The notes under the pieces: generated by a model
Databases searched by the model: none
The model's input: the letters and a program-made list of their open reading frames with translations, nothing else
Told to the model about the DNA's origin: nothing
From: an uncultured Muribaculaceae bacterium
Lineage (GTDB): Bacteria > Bacteroidota > Bacteroidia > Bacteroidales > Muribaculaceae
Assembly (NCBI GenBank): GCA_910585285.1
Contig: CAJUDL010000016.1
Span: 2,586 to 66,585, forward strand
Direction of reading: 5' to 3'
Length of the DNA stretch: 64,000 nucleotides
Program-made: the position numbers and the translations under genes
Part shown: piece after piece, positions 27,196 to 36,298 of the stretch
Layout: every line of letters begins with the position of its first letter
How positions within the stretch are numbered: position 1 is the stretch's first letter

Positions 27196-28239
27196 TTAGT
27201 TGCGTGCGATGTGCACAACTGATATGCCCGGTGAGACCGAGTCTTGGGTGATAGTTATTTTGATCGGACTGCTTAATTCCAATAAATGTAGAATCTCCTC
27301 CAGCGATTCATCTTTGAATTCGGCATGAAAATGATATGCCGCTACAGAGGGATCTTCAACCACGAATCTTACTGGATATATTTGTTGTAGGCGGTTTAGG
27401 ATATCCTGAAGTGTATCACCCTTGAAATCAAGCACACCATCGCGCCATGCGCAGTATTTATCCGCCGGGGTCGAACAGGATATTTCTACATCTCCATCCT
27501 GATTCACAAGATGATCTCCGGGAGTGAGGGCATAGCTTCCTTTATCAGCAACATTTACATTTACCTTCCCTTCAACAAGCGTCACCGACACCTTTTCTTT
27601 TGTGCCCGGATATGCGTTGACATTGAATTGGGTTCCCGTTGCAGTGACATCTATGCCGTTGACATAAACAACGAACGGGTGTTTTTTATCAGCTTCTACC
27701 TGAAAATATGCTTCGCCGACAAGCGTTACCGTACGTTGATCGGAGTTGAATTCTCTGGGATAAGTAATCGAACTGTTGGAATTGAGCCACACTTTTGAGC
27801 CATCCGGCAACGTTGTGGATGAGGTTGATCCGTATGCCGTGGAGATCGATACATATGGAATATCCGGCACATCATTTTTACTGTTATGCCAGGCAAAATA
27901 TATGGCGCATGCCGCGATTGGAATAATCAGTGCCGCTGCCACTTGCTGCCATATGCGCGATAACCGCTTCCACCAGATACGTAAGCCTGAAACTTTATTG
28001 TCTTTATGTATTCTTGACATTATCTGGTTTTCAGCATTTTCGATATCTATGCTGTCGGAATGGAAAGCTGGGTTAAGTGCATCCCATACATTTCGGCACT
28101 TTAGAAAATAGCGTCTGTTTTCATCTGAAGCCTCAATCCATTTCCACAGACTGTCTGTTTCTTCCGGAGTTGCTTCGTCCGCAAGAAATCGTATGATCAA
28201 TATGTCATTTGAATCGGAAATATTAGGGTTATTGTCCAT
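27196..28239 (-). CDS. FecR-type anti-sigma factor
   Basis: 347 residues. The cytoplasmic N-terminus (about 1-90, LWKWIEASDENRRYF) would bind the sigma factor. One membrane helix (VAAALIIPIAACAIYFAW, about 95-115) is followed by the FecR domain (STTLPDGSKVWLNSNSSI, VTLVGEAYFQVE, PFVV) and the C-terminal domain with LDFKGDTLQDILNRLQQIY, which in this family contacts the STN domain of a SusC transporter. It follows the sigma gene by 17 bases. The predicted partner is the STN-SusC encoded divergently. Confidence 0.93.
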   Translation of the reverse strand: MDNNPNISDSNDILIIRFLADEATPEETDSLWKWIEASDENRRYFLKCRNVWDALNPAFHSDSIDIENAENQIMSRIHKDNKVSGLRIWWKRLSRIWQQVAAALIIPIAACAIYFAWHNSKNDVPDIPYVSISTAYGSTSSTTLPDGSKVWLNSNSSITYPREFNSDQRTVTLVGEAYFQVEADKKHPFVVYVNGIDVTATGTQFNVNAYPGTKEKVSVTLVEGKVNVNVADKGSYALTPGDHLVNQDGDVEISCSTPADKYCAWRDGVLDFKGDTLQDILNRLQQIYPVRFVVEDPSVAAYHFHAEFKDESLEEILHLLELSSPIKITITQDSVSPGISVVHIARN

Positions 28240-28256
28240 TGTCTCGTTTTTTTGGA

Positions 28257-28844
28257 TTAGATAAATAATTTATATATAATAACGGCGATCAATATGGTGA
28301 AATCACCAATGGATGCTTTGATAAGTTTCAGAGCCTTGCTTATACGCGTTTCTACTGTCCGCACAGAGACACCGAGACGATCAGCGATTTCTTTATATTT
28401 AAGGTGTTCGACACGGCTCAAGAAGAATGTTTCTCTTTCATTAGGAGAGAGCGAGGCAATGGCATTGTTGATCTCATCTCTCAATTCGGAATAAAGATAG
28501 TATTCCTCAGGAGACAGGGCAAGGATGTGTCGGCGGGATTCTGTTTCATAACGCAACCTTACGTTGCGACGCCGCAGCTCATCAAGACAAAAGTTCTGCA
28601 CACCCTTCAGCAGATAAGATTTAAGGGAAGTGCGGATGTCGAGTTCCTTGCGCTCTGACCATATTCTGGTGAATACATTCTGTACGATATCCTCACATGT
28701 GGCTTTCTCCGGAATAATTGTGCCGGCGAACATCACAAGATCCACATAGTAAATGCGAAACATCTTCACGAAAGCCTCGTGGCTGTCGAATTTGAGGGCA
28801 GCCAAAAGCATATGGTCGTTTAAGAGTTCTTCCTGTGGTGACAT
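28257..28844 (-). CDS. ECF RNA polymerase sigma factor
   Basis: 195 residues. Region 2: HEAFVKMFRIYYVDLVMFA and CEDIVQNVFTRIW; region 4: LSPNERETFFLSRVEHLKYKE with VSVRTVETRISKALK as the helix-turn-helix. A hydrophobic tail (FTILIAVIIYKLFI) ends the protein, seen also in other Bacteroides ECF factors. Together with FecR and STN-SusC it should switch on the glycan locus when its ligand is transported. It has a clear housekeeping-type promoter. Confidence 0.94.
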   Translation of the reverse strand: MSPQEELLNDHMLLAALKFDSHEAFVKMFRIYYVDLVMFAGTIIPEKATCEDIVQNVFTRIWSERKELDIRTSLKSYLLKGVQNFCLDELRRRNVRLRYETESRRHILALSPEEYYLYSELRDEINNAIASLSPNERETFFLSRVEHLKYKEIADRLGVSVRTVETRISKALKLIKASIGDFTILIAVIIYKLFI

Positions 28845-28863
28845 TAGATATTGCGATATGCTG

Positions 28864-28895
28864 CAAAGTTAAGCACAACATTGCTAATTTACAAA
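28864..28895 (-). promoter_or_regulatory. Promoter of the ECF sigma-fecR operon
   Basis: The coding strand reads TTTG, exactly 20 bases, TAACTTTG: both boxes match the Bacteroidetes primary-sigma consensus. It lies 20 bases before the sigma ATG. Confidence 0.8.
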
Positions 28896-28915
28896 GAGTT
28901 GAAAGAATAATTTCA

Positions 28916-28954
28916 TAAAAAGAAAATAATCCATATTTCATATGTGGATTATTT
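28916..28954 (-). terminator. Probable terminator between ORF6N copy 2 and the sigma gene
   Basis: AAATAATCCA and TGGATTATTT form a 10-bp A/T-rich stem with an 11-base loop, followed on the minus strand by TCTTTTTATG. It would stop ORF6N transcripts before the sigma promoter. Confidence 0.55.
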
Positions 28955-28983
28955 GTTTTCGAACGTCGTTTAAAAATATAGAT

Positions 28984-29025
28984 GTAAGAGTTGAAAAGTA
29001 AAAAGTAAGAAGAGGGAAGTAGAAA
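28984..29025. repeat. Purine heptad tract
   Basis: Six 7-base units (TTGAAAA GTAAAAA, then GTAAGAA, GAGGGAA, GTAGAAA) in the space between ORF6N copy 2 and the sigma gene. No opposite arm is visible. Confidence 0.55.
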
Positions 29026-29143
29026 GGGGTTTTTGAGTGGTTGAAAGTGGTTGGAGATAAATACACCTAAATCCATCGCAGATGGAAAATTTCAAATTTG
29101 AGGTCAGAATATCAAACTGAATGCTCAATACAGTAAAACTGTT

Positions 29144-29701
29144 TTATTGCGGTTTGAATCCGATGGCAGGACGGGGGGCTTTCAGTTTTTTTCTTTCTGT
29201 TTGAAGTTCGGCAAGCGATTCATTGATGAGTTCTATCTGCATCCGGGTATCCTCATTCACATCGTTAACATCCGTGATGACTTCCTCTATGTAGTTTTCC
29301 AACTTTTCGATGCGTTGTTCCAGCACTGCAAACTTATCGGTTTTCGGCTGTGCTAACATCTGACGAACCGCCACGAAAGCCCTCATTATGTTGCGGTTTA
29401 CTTCAATGGCTGTATTACTGCGTAACACGCTTGACAGCATTGCTACCCCTAATTCGGTAAAGGCAAATGGCATATATCGGACACCTCCATGATTTGAGGT
29501 GCCATTTTTACACCTCAAGAATTCATCTGGAGTTAGTTCAAACATAAAATCATCGCCCTCAAATCTTTGAATGTTTCTACGCACTGCTCTTTTCAGTTGT
29601 TTTGTCTCAACCTGATATAGTTCAGCGAGGTCAAAATCGAGCATCACCCTCTGACCGCGGATCTCATATATTTTGGAACGGACAAGTTCAAGATCGTTCA
29701 T
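29144..29701 (-). CDS. ORF6N-domain DNA-binding protein, copy 2
   Basis: 185 residues starting MNDLELVRSKIYEIRG. N-terminal ORF6N domain (VMLDFDLAELYQVET, LKRAVRRN), a variable middle (CKNGTSNHGGVRYMPFAFTE), and a C-terminal coiled coil with ENYIEEVITDVNDVNEDTR. The N- and C-terminal coding regions are close to identical at the DNA level to copy 3, while the middle differs. Codons 62-70 hold an inverted repeat. It separates the sigma/FecR pair from their likely target susC. The longer in-frame upstream start is not supported by the paralogues. Confidence 0.88.
   Translation of the reverse strand: MNDLELVRSKIYEIRGQRVMLDFDLAELYQVETKQLKRAVRRNIQRFEGDDFMFELTPDEFLRCKNGTSNHGGVRYMPFAFTELGVAMLSSVLRSNTAIEVNRNIMRAFVAVRQMLAQPKTDKFAVLEQRIEKLENYIEEVITDVNDVNEDTRMQIELINESLAELQTERKKLKAPRPAIGFKPQ
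29494..29518. repeat. Intragenic inverted repeat in ORF6N copy 2
   Basis: TTGAGGTG and CACCTCAA (8-bp arms, 9-base loop). A further CACCTC 6 bases to the left gives two mutually exclusive hairpins. Same codon position as the palindromes of the other two copies. Confidence 0.75.
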
Positions 29702-29749
29702 GGTTGCAATTGTTAAACATGTTATTTTTACAGCATATAAATCATCTTG

Positions 29750-29780
29750 CAAAATTAACCATTTTTGTAAGATAATTAAA
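29750..29780 (-). promoter_or_regulatory. Promoter of ORF6N copy 2
   Basis: Coding strand TTTA, 19 bases, TAATTTTG. The same arrangement, with TTTG and TAACTTTG, precedes copy 3. Confidence 0.6.
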
Positions 29781-29832
29781 TATTTAGCACTATGAATGTT
29801 CAATCGGATTTTTTCGTTTTCCTAAATCCCCG

Positions 29833-30021
29833 TTTATCGGGCACAGCCCGATAAACAGGTTAAAGGGGAAAAGTAATAGGTTAAAGGGAAGAATTGGCAT
29901 GACTCAACCGGCTTCGCCTAAAGAATTGATTGTACACTGACAGATAAAAGGAATCTGAGTCAAAATTAGAGGTGCGCCAATTCACCTTTACCCTGTTACC
30001 TATAACTTTTAACCTTTTATC
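29833..30021. repeat. Class B element: TTATCGGG hairpin and inverted GGTTAAA heptad arms
   Basis: A hairpin with 9-bp arms TTTATCGGG / CCCGATAAA and loop CACAG (29833-29855) is followed by GGTTAAA-type 7-mers (29858-29892). About 90 bases on, the reverse-complement arm (ATTCACC TTTACCC and others, 29980-30021) appears, ending in TTTTATCGAAC. The hairpin and loop recur upstream of ORF6N copy 3. Confidence 0.75.
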
Positions 30022-30161
30022 GAACTTATAGATAATTGCTGCTTGATAAATAATTTGTGAAGAAAAATTAAGAAAAATTAAAAAATTGATTGTGGTATTT
30101 CGGTGGTCGTGCGTCGTTGGGTTAGGAATAGTCCATGAAAACTCTAAAATTAACTTAACAT

Positions 30162-33100
30162 ATGAACCAACCAATTACGCGAGTCTTTTCAAAGTTTAGA
30201 AGACGTGTCAGATTCTGGTTCTGCACCGTTCTCATGGTGGTGTCGACCACTGTTGCGATGGGTCAGGACAAGAATGTGACTCTTAATTTTTCTGGAGAAC
30301 CAATCCAGAAAGTGCTGGAATCAATCCAGAAACAGACCGGCTATCGGTTTCTTTACAACAAAGATCTTATCGACCTTTCAACAAAAGTAAAAGTGTCGGC
30401 GGTTAATGAACCTTTGAAAAAAGTGTTGCCCCGGATTTTTGTAAACACAGACATCTCTTATAAATATGAGAAGTCGCAGATTGTACTTTCCCGTAAAAAG
30501 ACTTCGTCCCAGACCTCGGGTTCACGCACCATGTCAGAGACAGGTATGGTGAAGGTTGAAGGTATCGTTACCGATAGCAATGAGGAACCATTAATCGGAG
30601 TTACGGTAATGGACAAGGTTTCTAAAAAAGGAGTGGCAACCGATATCGATGGAAAGTACGAGATAGAAGTTCCCGTCGGTTCAAACCTGAGTTATTCGTA
30701 TGTGGGGTATGATCCTGTTTCAAAGAAAATTTCAGAAGAAGGCACCGTGGATGTTATAATGAAGGAAAGTTCCAACGTGCTCAATGAGGTAGTTGTCACC
30801 GGTTATGGTGCTACTTCAAGGAAGAATCTTACCACTTCCATTGCTACTGTCAAGGCGGATAAGGTATCTAAGTCGTCGAGTCCTACAGTTCAGGGGCTTT
30901 TGCTCGGACGTGCAGCCGGTGTCCAGTCATCGGTCACAAGCACGCAGCCTGGCGGCGCCATCGACATTTCCATACGCGGTGGGGGCGCTCCGGTATATGT
31001 GGTTGATGGGGTTGTGATGCCTACGACATCGCTTGAGACAAGTAACACTGAACTCAATCTTCCCAATAATGTTCAGCGAGGAGGTCTTGTTGGTCTTAAT
31101 CCCTCAGATATTGAGTCGGTGGAGGTGCTTAAGGACGCGTCTGCTGCAATCTATGGTATAGGAGCTGCCAACGGCGTAGTGCTCATTACAACCAAGAAAG
31201 GGCTTGAGGGGAAGCCCACTATTACTTATGAATATAGCCACTCTTTTCAAAAACGCTATAATTACGGTGTGAACCGTCTGAATAGTCAGGAATACATGAA
31301 TTTTGTGAATGTATTCAGCAAAGAGATGTATCTTTATAACAACAACCAATACCCTTACGGCAATATTGCATATGACGGCGGATGGACTCCTCAGTTTACG
31401 CAAGACGAGATAAACAATGCCACCACCACCGACTGGGTCGGGAAGGTGCTTCGTACGGGTAATGTTAACTCTCATAACTTTTCGGTAAACGGAGGTAATA
31501 AGATGATAAAATATTATCTCGGTTTCAACTATTATGATGAAGCTGGCATTGTCAGAAACTCCGGTATGCGACGTTACACATTGCGCACCAATGTCACGGC
31601 TCAGCTCTTCCCCTTCATGAAGTTGACGGCTATAGTAAATCTTAATGACAACCGTTACGACAACGCCCTTGTAGGAGGCGACACAGCCAACAAAGGAATA
31701 AATGCAGCCGGTTCGCTCACCACCGCTTTCATTTTCCCTCCGAATTGGTCTGTCAAGGATGATCAAGGTGAATATAGAGTGATGGGTATGATTCCCAATC
31801 CGGTGGCTACAATGGAGATAACTGACCAGACACGCCAAAACGGGTTCTATGCCAACTTCGCTGCAGATATCGACATAATTAAGGACATGCTTTCAGTGCG
31901 CTTTGTGTATGGCGTCAATAAAGACAATACCCGTCGCTCCTCATATATTCCTTCCGATGTGTTTTTCTCGATGGTTAAACAGTCGCGAGGCTCGTTGAGC
32001 TATGCCCAACGTCAGTACGAGACACTTGAGGGAATGATTACGTTCAACAAGAATTGGGGCAATTGGGTGGATCTTAACGCTGTTGTTGGAATGGGTAGAT
32101 ATCTTGAGAAGACCAACAGTCTCACAGAGAACTATGTGAACGCCAAGGATATCATCAACGATTCAAATCTTGGAGCTGCCGATGGTCCGTTTAACCCGGC
32201 TTCCGATAAAGCTGAGAATGAAAAGCGATCGCAGTTTGCGCGTGCGAACGTATCGGTGCTCGATCGCTACATACTTAGTGCCACTCTGCGGCGCGATGGA
32301 ACAGACAAGTTCTTCAAGAATAAAAAATATGCGTGGTTTCCATCTGTGTCATTGGCATGGAAGGCTTCGAGCGAGCCCTGGCTCCGCGATGTGGAGTGGC
32401 TTAATCTTTTGAAAGTGCGCGCAAGTTACGGCAAGACAGGAAATGACAATCTCGGTTCAACTTTATATTCAACCATCGGAGTTAGCAGGGAGGATGTGAA
32501 ATTCTCTAATGGTTCGATATCCTATGTTCCTTACCTGATCCGAAGCGGCTGTTATCCCAATATCACATGGGAGAAGACAGAGATGAAGAACATAGGCATC
32601 GACTTTTATGTGCTGAACAACCGTCTTTCGGGAAGTATCGATATCTTTCGCAACGATGTTACCGATTTGCTCGCATGGGTCCCTGCGTCGATGCTGAGCA
32701 TATTCAACACAAGTCCGGTGAATGGCGGTCATTACAAACGCACCGGAGTGGAGATTTCGCTAAACTCTGAAAATATACGTCTGCCGGAATTCAAATGGAC
32801 CACCTCTCTTACCCTTTCACATCTGAAGCAGAATTGGGTTGAACACATGCCCAATACGGATTTCAAACCCTATCAGAAACGAAAAGGCGAGCCTCTGAAT
32901 GCTATGTATTACTATGATACCGACGGTCTCATCAATATGGATCGCAGCAACATGCCGGAGTCTCAGCGCTCCCTTTCCGATGATGCTCAAAAACCAGGTT
33001 TCCCCATCATCGTTGACAAAAATGGTGACGGAAAGATTGATGAATCCGACATCTGCATGAAAGACATGCTTCCGAAAGTGTATTTCGGTTTCGGCAACTC

Positions 33101-33584
33101 ATTCGTATGGAAGAACTGGAATCTTGATATTTACATGTATGGTCAGCTCGGTGTGGAGAAAAACAATATCTCGATGACGGTTGATAGTTCTCCTGGCGAT
33201 ATGATAAATTCGCTTGCCTCCAACAAGAACGAGCAAATCTATCGCACATGGAATTCACAGACCAATCCAAACGGCGACCTTCCCGGCATTGCAAATAGGA
33301 ATGTCACGCTTCCCGGCGATGTTGGATACAAGGTGATGTTTGAGGAAGCAAGCTTCCTGCGAGTGCGTAACATAACACTGGGATATACTTTCAATACACT
33401 CAAGTGGAGTTGGTTGCATGGATACGTGAAGAATATTTACCTCTATGCCGACATTATGAATCCATTTACCATAACAAAATATTCTGACAACGACCCGGAG
33501 GTGCCCACGAGCTTTGGTCAGCTCAATAACTCCAACTATCCTCAGTTGAGGGCTTACACCATCGGGGTGAAAATTACTTTCTAA
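30162..33584 (+). CDS. SusC-like TonB-dependent transporter with STN signalling domain
   Basis: 1140 residues. Signal peptide to about VAMGQ (residue 36), then an STN domain at about 40-110 (EPIQKVLESIQKQTGYRFLY), which passes the transport signal to a FecR anti-sigma. A carboxypeptidase-regulatory-like beta domain follows (VEGIVTDSNEEPLIGVTV), then the plug with VVVTGYG and GAANGVVLITTKKG, and a 22-strand barrel ending in YTIGVKITF. It imports an oligosaccharide across the outer membrane with the SusD lipoprotein as lid. susD follows after 12 bases. Confidence 0.96.
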   Translation: MNQPITRVFSKFRRRVRFWFCTVLMVVSTTVAMGQDKNVTLNFSGEPIQKVLESIQKQTGYRFLYNKDLIDLSTKVKVSAVNEPLKKVLPRIFVNTDISYKYEKSQIVLSRKKTSSQTSGSRTMSETGMVKVEGIVTDSNEEPLIGVTVMDKVSKKGVATDIDGKYEIEVPVGSNLSYSYVGYDPVSKKISEEGTVDVIMKESSNVLNEVVVTGYGATSRKNLTTSIATVKADKVSKSSSPTVQGLLLGRAAGVQSSVTSTQPGGAIDISIRGGGAPVYVVDGVVMPTTSLETSNTELNLPNNVQRGGLVGLNPSDIESVEVLKDASAAIYGIGAANGVVLITTKKGLEGKPTITYEYSHSFQKRYNYGVNRLNSQEYMNFVNVFSKEMYLYNNNQYPYGNIAYDGGWTPQFTQDEINNATTTDWVGKVLRTGNVNSHNFSVNGGNKMIKYYLGFNYYDEAGIVRNSGMRRYTLRTNVTAQLFPFMKLTAIVNLNDNRYDNALVGGDTANKGINAAGSLTTAFIFPPNWSVKDDQGEYRVMGMIPNPVATMEITDQTRQNGFYANFAADIDIIKDMLSVRFVYGVNKDNTRRSSYIPSDVFFSMVKQSRGSLSYAQRQYETLEGMITFNKNWGNWVDLNAVVGMGRYLEKTNSLTENYVNAKDIINDSNLGAADGPFNPASDKAENEKRSQFARANVSVLDRYILSATLRRDGTDKFFKNKKYAWFPSVSLAWKASSEPWLRDVEWLNLLKVRASYGKTGNDNLGSTLYSTIGVSREDVKFSNGSISYVPYLIRSGCYPNITWEKTEMKNIGIDFYVLNNRLSGSIDIFRNDVTDLLAWVPASMLSIFNTSPVNGGHYKRTGVEISLNSENIRLPEFKWTTSLTLSHLKQNWVEHMPNTDFKPYQKRKGEPLNAMYYYDTDGLINMDRSNMPESQRSLSDDAQKPGFPIIVDKNGDGKIDESDICMKDMLPKVYFGFGNSFVWKNWNLDIYMYGQLGVEKNNISMTVDSSPGDMINSLASNKNEQIYRTWNSQTNPNGDLPGIANRNVTLPGDVGYKVMFEEASFLRVRNITLGYTFNTLKWSWLHGYVKNIYLYADIMNPFTITKYSDNDPEVPTSFGQLNNSNYPQLRAYTIGVKITF

Positions 33585-33596
33585 TCTTTGAACAGC

Positions 33597-35240
33597 ATGA
33601 TAAAAAGAATATATATTCCTATTCTGGCGTCAGCAGCGTTGCTTTTCGGCGGCTGTGAGAACAATTTTGATGCCAAAATCTATGGCAGCCTTATGGAGGG
33701 GGAGTTCCCGAATACTGCTGAAGATTACGTTTCCTACATGATGAGCTGCTATATTCCGTTTGCCGGAAACTTCGCCTATGCATTCAATGAAACAGGGCAG
33801 TATAGTTTCTATATCGGGGCTGGAGGTGACGTGCGCTTTTTCGACAGTACGTCAGATATTATGGCTCCTACGGCTGTCAAGGCGGGAGGAGAATGGTTGC
33901 ATCTCTCTCAGGCTAATTTCAACCAATGCCGTTACTATTATCGTGGATGGCCCAATGATCAGGACAGTCCAAATCATTTTCCACAGACGGCAGAGGTGAC
34001 TCGATTTACAGAAATTATTCATACGCTTGAAACGGCTTCGGAGACTGTGCTGTCGGCAGAGGTTCGCGATGGACTTCTTGGAGAGGCTCGTCTTTGCCGT
34101 GGAATGATGCTGTATTACCTTATGCACATGTACGGACCGGTGCCTGTGATAATGGATTATGATAAAGTTTTTGATGACTTGGCTCAGCGTACCACGGTGC
34201 GTCCCTCGCTCGACCAGATGTGTGAGTGGATTTATGATGATCTGCTTTTTGCGGCACAGAACGCGCCTGAGATACAGACGGAACTCGGACGATATACACG
34301 CGATTACGGACGTTTCTGTCTGATGCGCCATTGCCTCAATGAGGGAGGGCACATGTCAGGGTATTATAAAAAGGGACTTGAGATGTTTGATGAGCTGAAA
34401 GGGAAGTACTCGTTATTTACCCAAGGCGACAATCCCTATAAAGATCTTTTCAAGACAGCAAATGAATGGAATTGCGAAATCATCATGGCAGTGAGCTGTG
34501 ATGCCAATGCCAATGGCAACGAAAAACACGGCAACATCAACATGTATTCGCGTCTGGTCGTCCCGTCAGAGGCTTCTGCATATAGCCCAGATGGAGTTCC
34601 CACTGCTCTTTGGCCTCAGGGAGGTGGTTACAACGCCTTTTACAATGTTGCCAAAGATTTCTATGACTCTTTCGAGGCGGGCGACAAACGTAAAGATTGT
34701 ATTGTAACCGATTACTGGACCACTGACGGCAAACATATTACAGGAGCTGATCTCGGCACTCGTTGGGACGGTTACATCAGTCTGAAATATCCTATTGAGA
34801 CAGAGTCGTCATTCCAGGGTTCCGACATGACGATAGCTCGTTGGTCAGACGCATTGCTCCAGTTCGCGGAACTTTCAGTTCGAGAAAGTGGCGCCGTGAC
34901 TTCGGAAGCTATTGATGCTGTCAACCAGGTGCGCCATAGGGCAGGACTCGGCAACCTATCTGCAGCCCAGACTGCTGGCAAGGATGCATTTCTTGATGCC
35001 ATTCTCACGGAACGTGGGCATGAACTCTATTACGAGGGATGTCGGAAAATTGATCTTATCCGCCATAACAAATATGCGCGTAAGGTCTTCGAAGTCAAGA
35101 AGACTGTACCTACGCATCAGTATATGCCGCTTCCTGACTATGCGGTGCGAGCCTGTCAGGAAAATGGCGTGGTGCTTGAGCAAATTTTCCAACGCGACGG
35201 ATGGAATGAAGACAGAAGCAGTGCTGAAGGTGGAATTTGA
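33597..35240 (+). CDS. SusD-like outer-membrane glycan-binding lipoprotein
   Basis: 547 residues. Lipobox ALLFGGC (lipid on Cys at about 20), TPR-like SusD fold with LLGEARLCRGMMLYYLMHMY and GPVPVIMDY in the N-terminal half, and LQFAELSVRESGAV, AVNQVRHRAGL and LTERGHELYYEGCRKIDLIR in the C-terminal half. It binds the target glycan at the cell surface and forms the lid of the SusC pair. The ATG is chosen; an in-frame TTG lies 3 codons upstream. Confidence 0.96.
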   Translation: MIKRIYIPILASAALLFGGCENNFDAKIYGSLMEGEFPNTAEDYVSYMMSCYIPFAGNFAYAFNETGQYSFYIGAGGDVRFFDSTSDIMAPTAVKAGGEWLHLSQANFNQCRYYYRGWPNDQDSPNHFPQTAEVTRFTEIIHTLETASETVLSAEVRDGLLGEARLCRGMMLYYLMHMYGPVPVIMDYDKVFDDLAQRTTVRPSLDQMCEWIYDDLLFAAQNAPEIQTELGRYTRDYGRFCLMRHCLNEGGHMSGYYKKGLEMFDELKGKYSLFTQGDNPYKDLFKTANEWNCEIIMAVSCDANANGNEKHGNINMYSRLVVPSEASAYSPDGVPTALWPQGGGYNAFYNVAKDFYDSFEAGDKRKDCIVTDYWTTDGKHITGADLGTRWDGYISLKYPIETESSFQGSDMTIARWSDALLQFAELSVRESGAVTSEAIDAVNQVRHRAGLGNLSAAQTAGKDAFLDAILTERGHELYYEGCRKIDLIRHNKYARKVFEVKKTVPTHQYMPLPDYAVRACQENGVVLEQIFQRDGWNEDRSSAEGGI

Positions 35241-35293
35241 TTATAACCTTCTCACTTTGCGAATAAAAACATATAAACTAATTCTTACTGAAA

Positions 35294-36292
35294 ATGAAAA
35301 AAATTAGAAATATAATTCTGGGAATCTTGACATCCGTTACGCTCACTGCCTGTTCCGATAACGGAGGCGACTGGTCCCCGAAGGTTCATCCCGAGTGTGA
35401 TAAGGGGGGATTTCTTTTCGCACATATGACGAATGAAAACTATGGATCTCTATTTTACAGCGTTTCGCGTGACGGATACCATTGGGAGACTCTCAACAAT
35501 GGCAACTCTGTGCTCCCGGCTTACGCAGGTCACCCAGATATCATGAAGGGGCGCGATGCTTACTATATGATTGGAGTCAAGCGTGGTACCGGTATCCCGA
35601 TGCTATGGCGTTCTGAGGATCTTGTGAGCTGGCAGGGCACCAAGCTTTCCAAAAGCATATTCAATAAGATTAAGCCACTTTATGGCTATGAGAATGAGGA
35701 GGATTGGTATGGGGCTCCTAAGCTCTTCTATGACAAGGATGAAGATAACTATATCATCACTTGGCATGCCGGCAATATGGGTAACGGTGAAACTCGCGAG
35801 GAATGGGCATCGAAGCGCACATTCTATATTGTGACCAAGGATTTCAAGAGTTTCTCCGATCCTAAGTTCCTCTTTGCATTCACGGGCTATGATGAAAACC
35901 TTGCAAGCATCGATGTGATTATCCGCAAGATCAATGGAGTGTATTATGCAATCCTTAAGGATGAACGTTGGGAAGATGAATACCCGGAGACCGCGAAGAC
36001 TGTGCGTATTGCTCGCTCTAAGGGTGGTGCCCTTGGTCCGTATGAAAACCCCGGACCGGCGCTGACATTGCCCAAACGTGAGGCCCCTACTCTGGTAATG
36101 AGTGCGGATGAGGAAAAATTCTGGATATATTGTGAGAGGTATCCGTATTACTACGAACTTTACACAGCTGATTCAATTGAGAGCGACAACTGGACTTCGG
36201 AACCCTTCGAAGGACCTAAGGCACGACATGGTTGCGTAGTACGCGTGTCGGAAGAGGAATATAAGTCCATTACCTCCACTTATAAAAACTAA
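35294..36292 (+). CDS. GH43-like five-bladed-propeller lipoprotein
   Basis: 332 residues. Lipobox SVTLTAC. The body has blade-like repeats: LFYSVSRDGYHWETLN, HPDIMKGRDAYYMIGVK, MLWRSEDLVSWQG, EDWYGAPKLFYDKDEDNY and REAPTLVMS. These match the GH43/GH117-type clan of arabinosidases and related enzymes, with an Asp in HPDI where the base usually is and a Glu in REAP. The exact family is uncertain. As a surface or periplasmic enzyme it would remove a side sugar from the imported glycan. Confidence 0.7.
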   Translation: MKKIRNIILGILTSVTLTACSDNGGDWSPKVHPECDKGGFLFAHMTNENYGSLFYSVSRDGYHWETLNNGNSVLPAYAGHPDIMKGRDAYYMIGVKRGTGIPMLWRSEDLVSWQGTKLSKSIFNKIKPLYGYENEEDWYGAPKLFYDKDEDNYIITWHAGNMGNGETREEWASKRTFYIVTKDFKSFSDPKFLFAFTGYDENLASIDVIIRKINGVYYAILKDERWEDEYPETAKTVRIARSKGGALGPYENPGPALTLPKREAPTLVMSADEEKFWIYCERYPYYYELYTADSIESDNWTSEPFEGPKARHGCVVRVSEEEYKSITSTYKN

Positions 36293-36298
36293 ACAATT

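Larger units (their letters stand above)
29702..30161. other. Intergenic region between ORF6N copy 2 and susC
   Basis: 460 bases without a gene. It contains the ORF6N promoter, a stretch shared with copy 3 (TTTTTGTAAGATAAT onward), a 9-bp hairpin, and two heptad tracts that are inverted relative to each other (29858-29892 and 29980-30021). The last 140 bases before susC must hold its promoter. No TAnnTTTG box is visible there, which fits control by the ECF sigma; a GTGCGTC motif at about 30107 may be its -10 element (inference). Confidence 0.6.

Noticed and set aside
31104..31838. 244-codon open frame antisense to susC
   Set aside because: It is a shadow of a strongly supported gene and shows no domain; its length follows from susC codon use.
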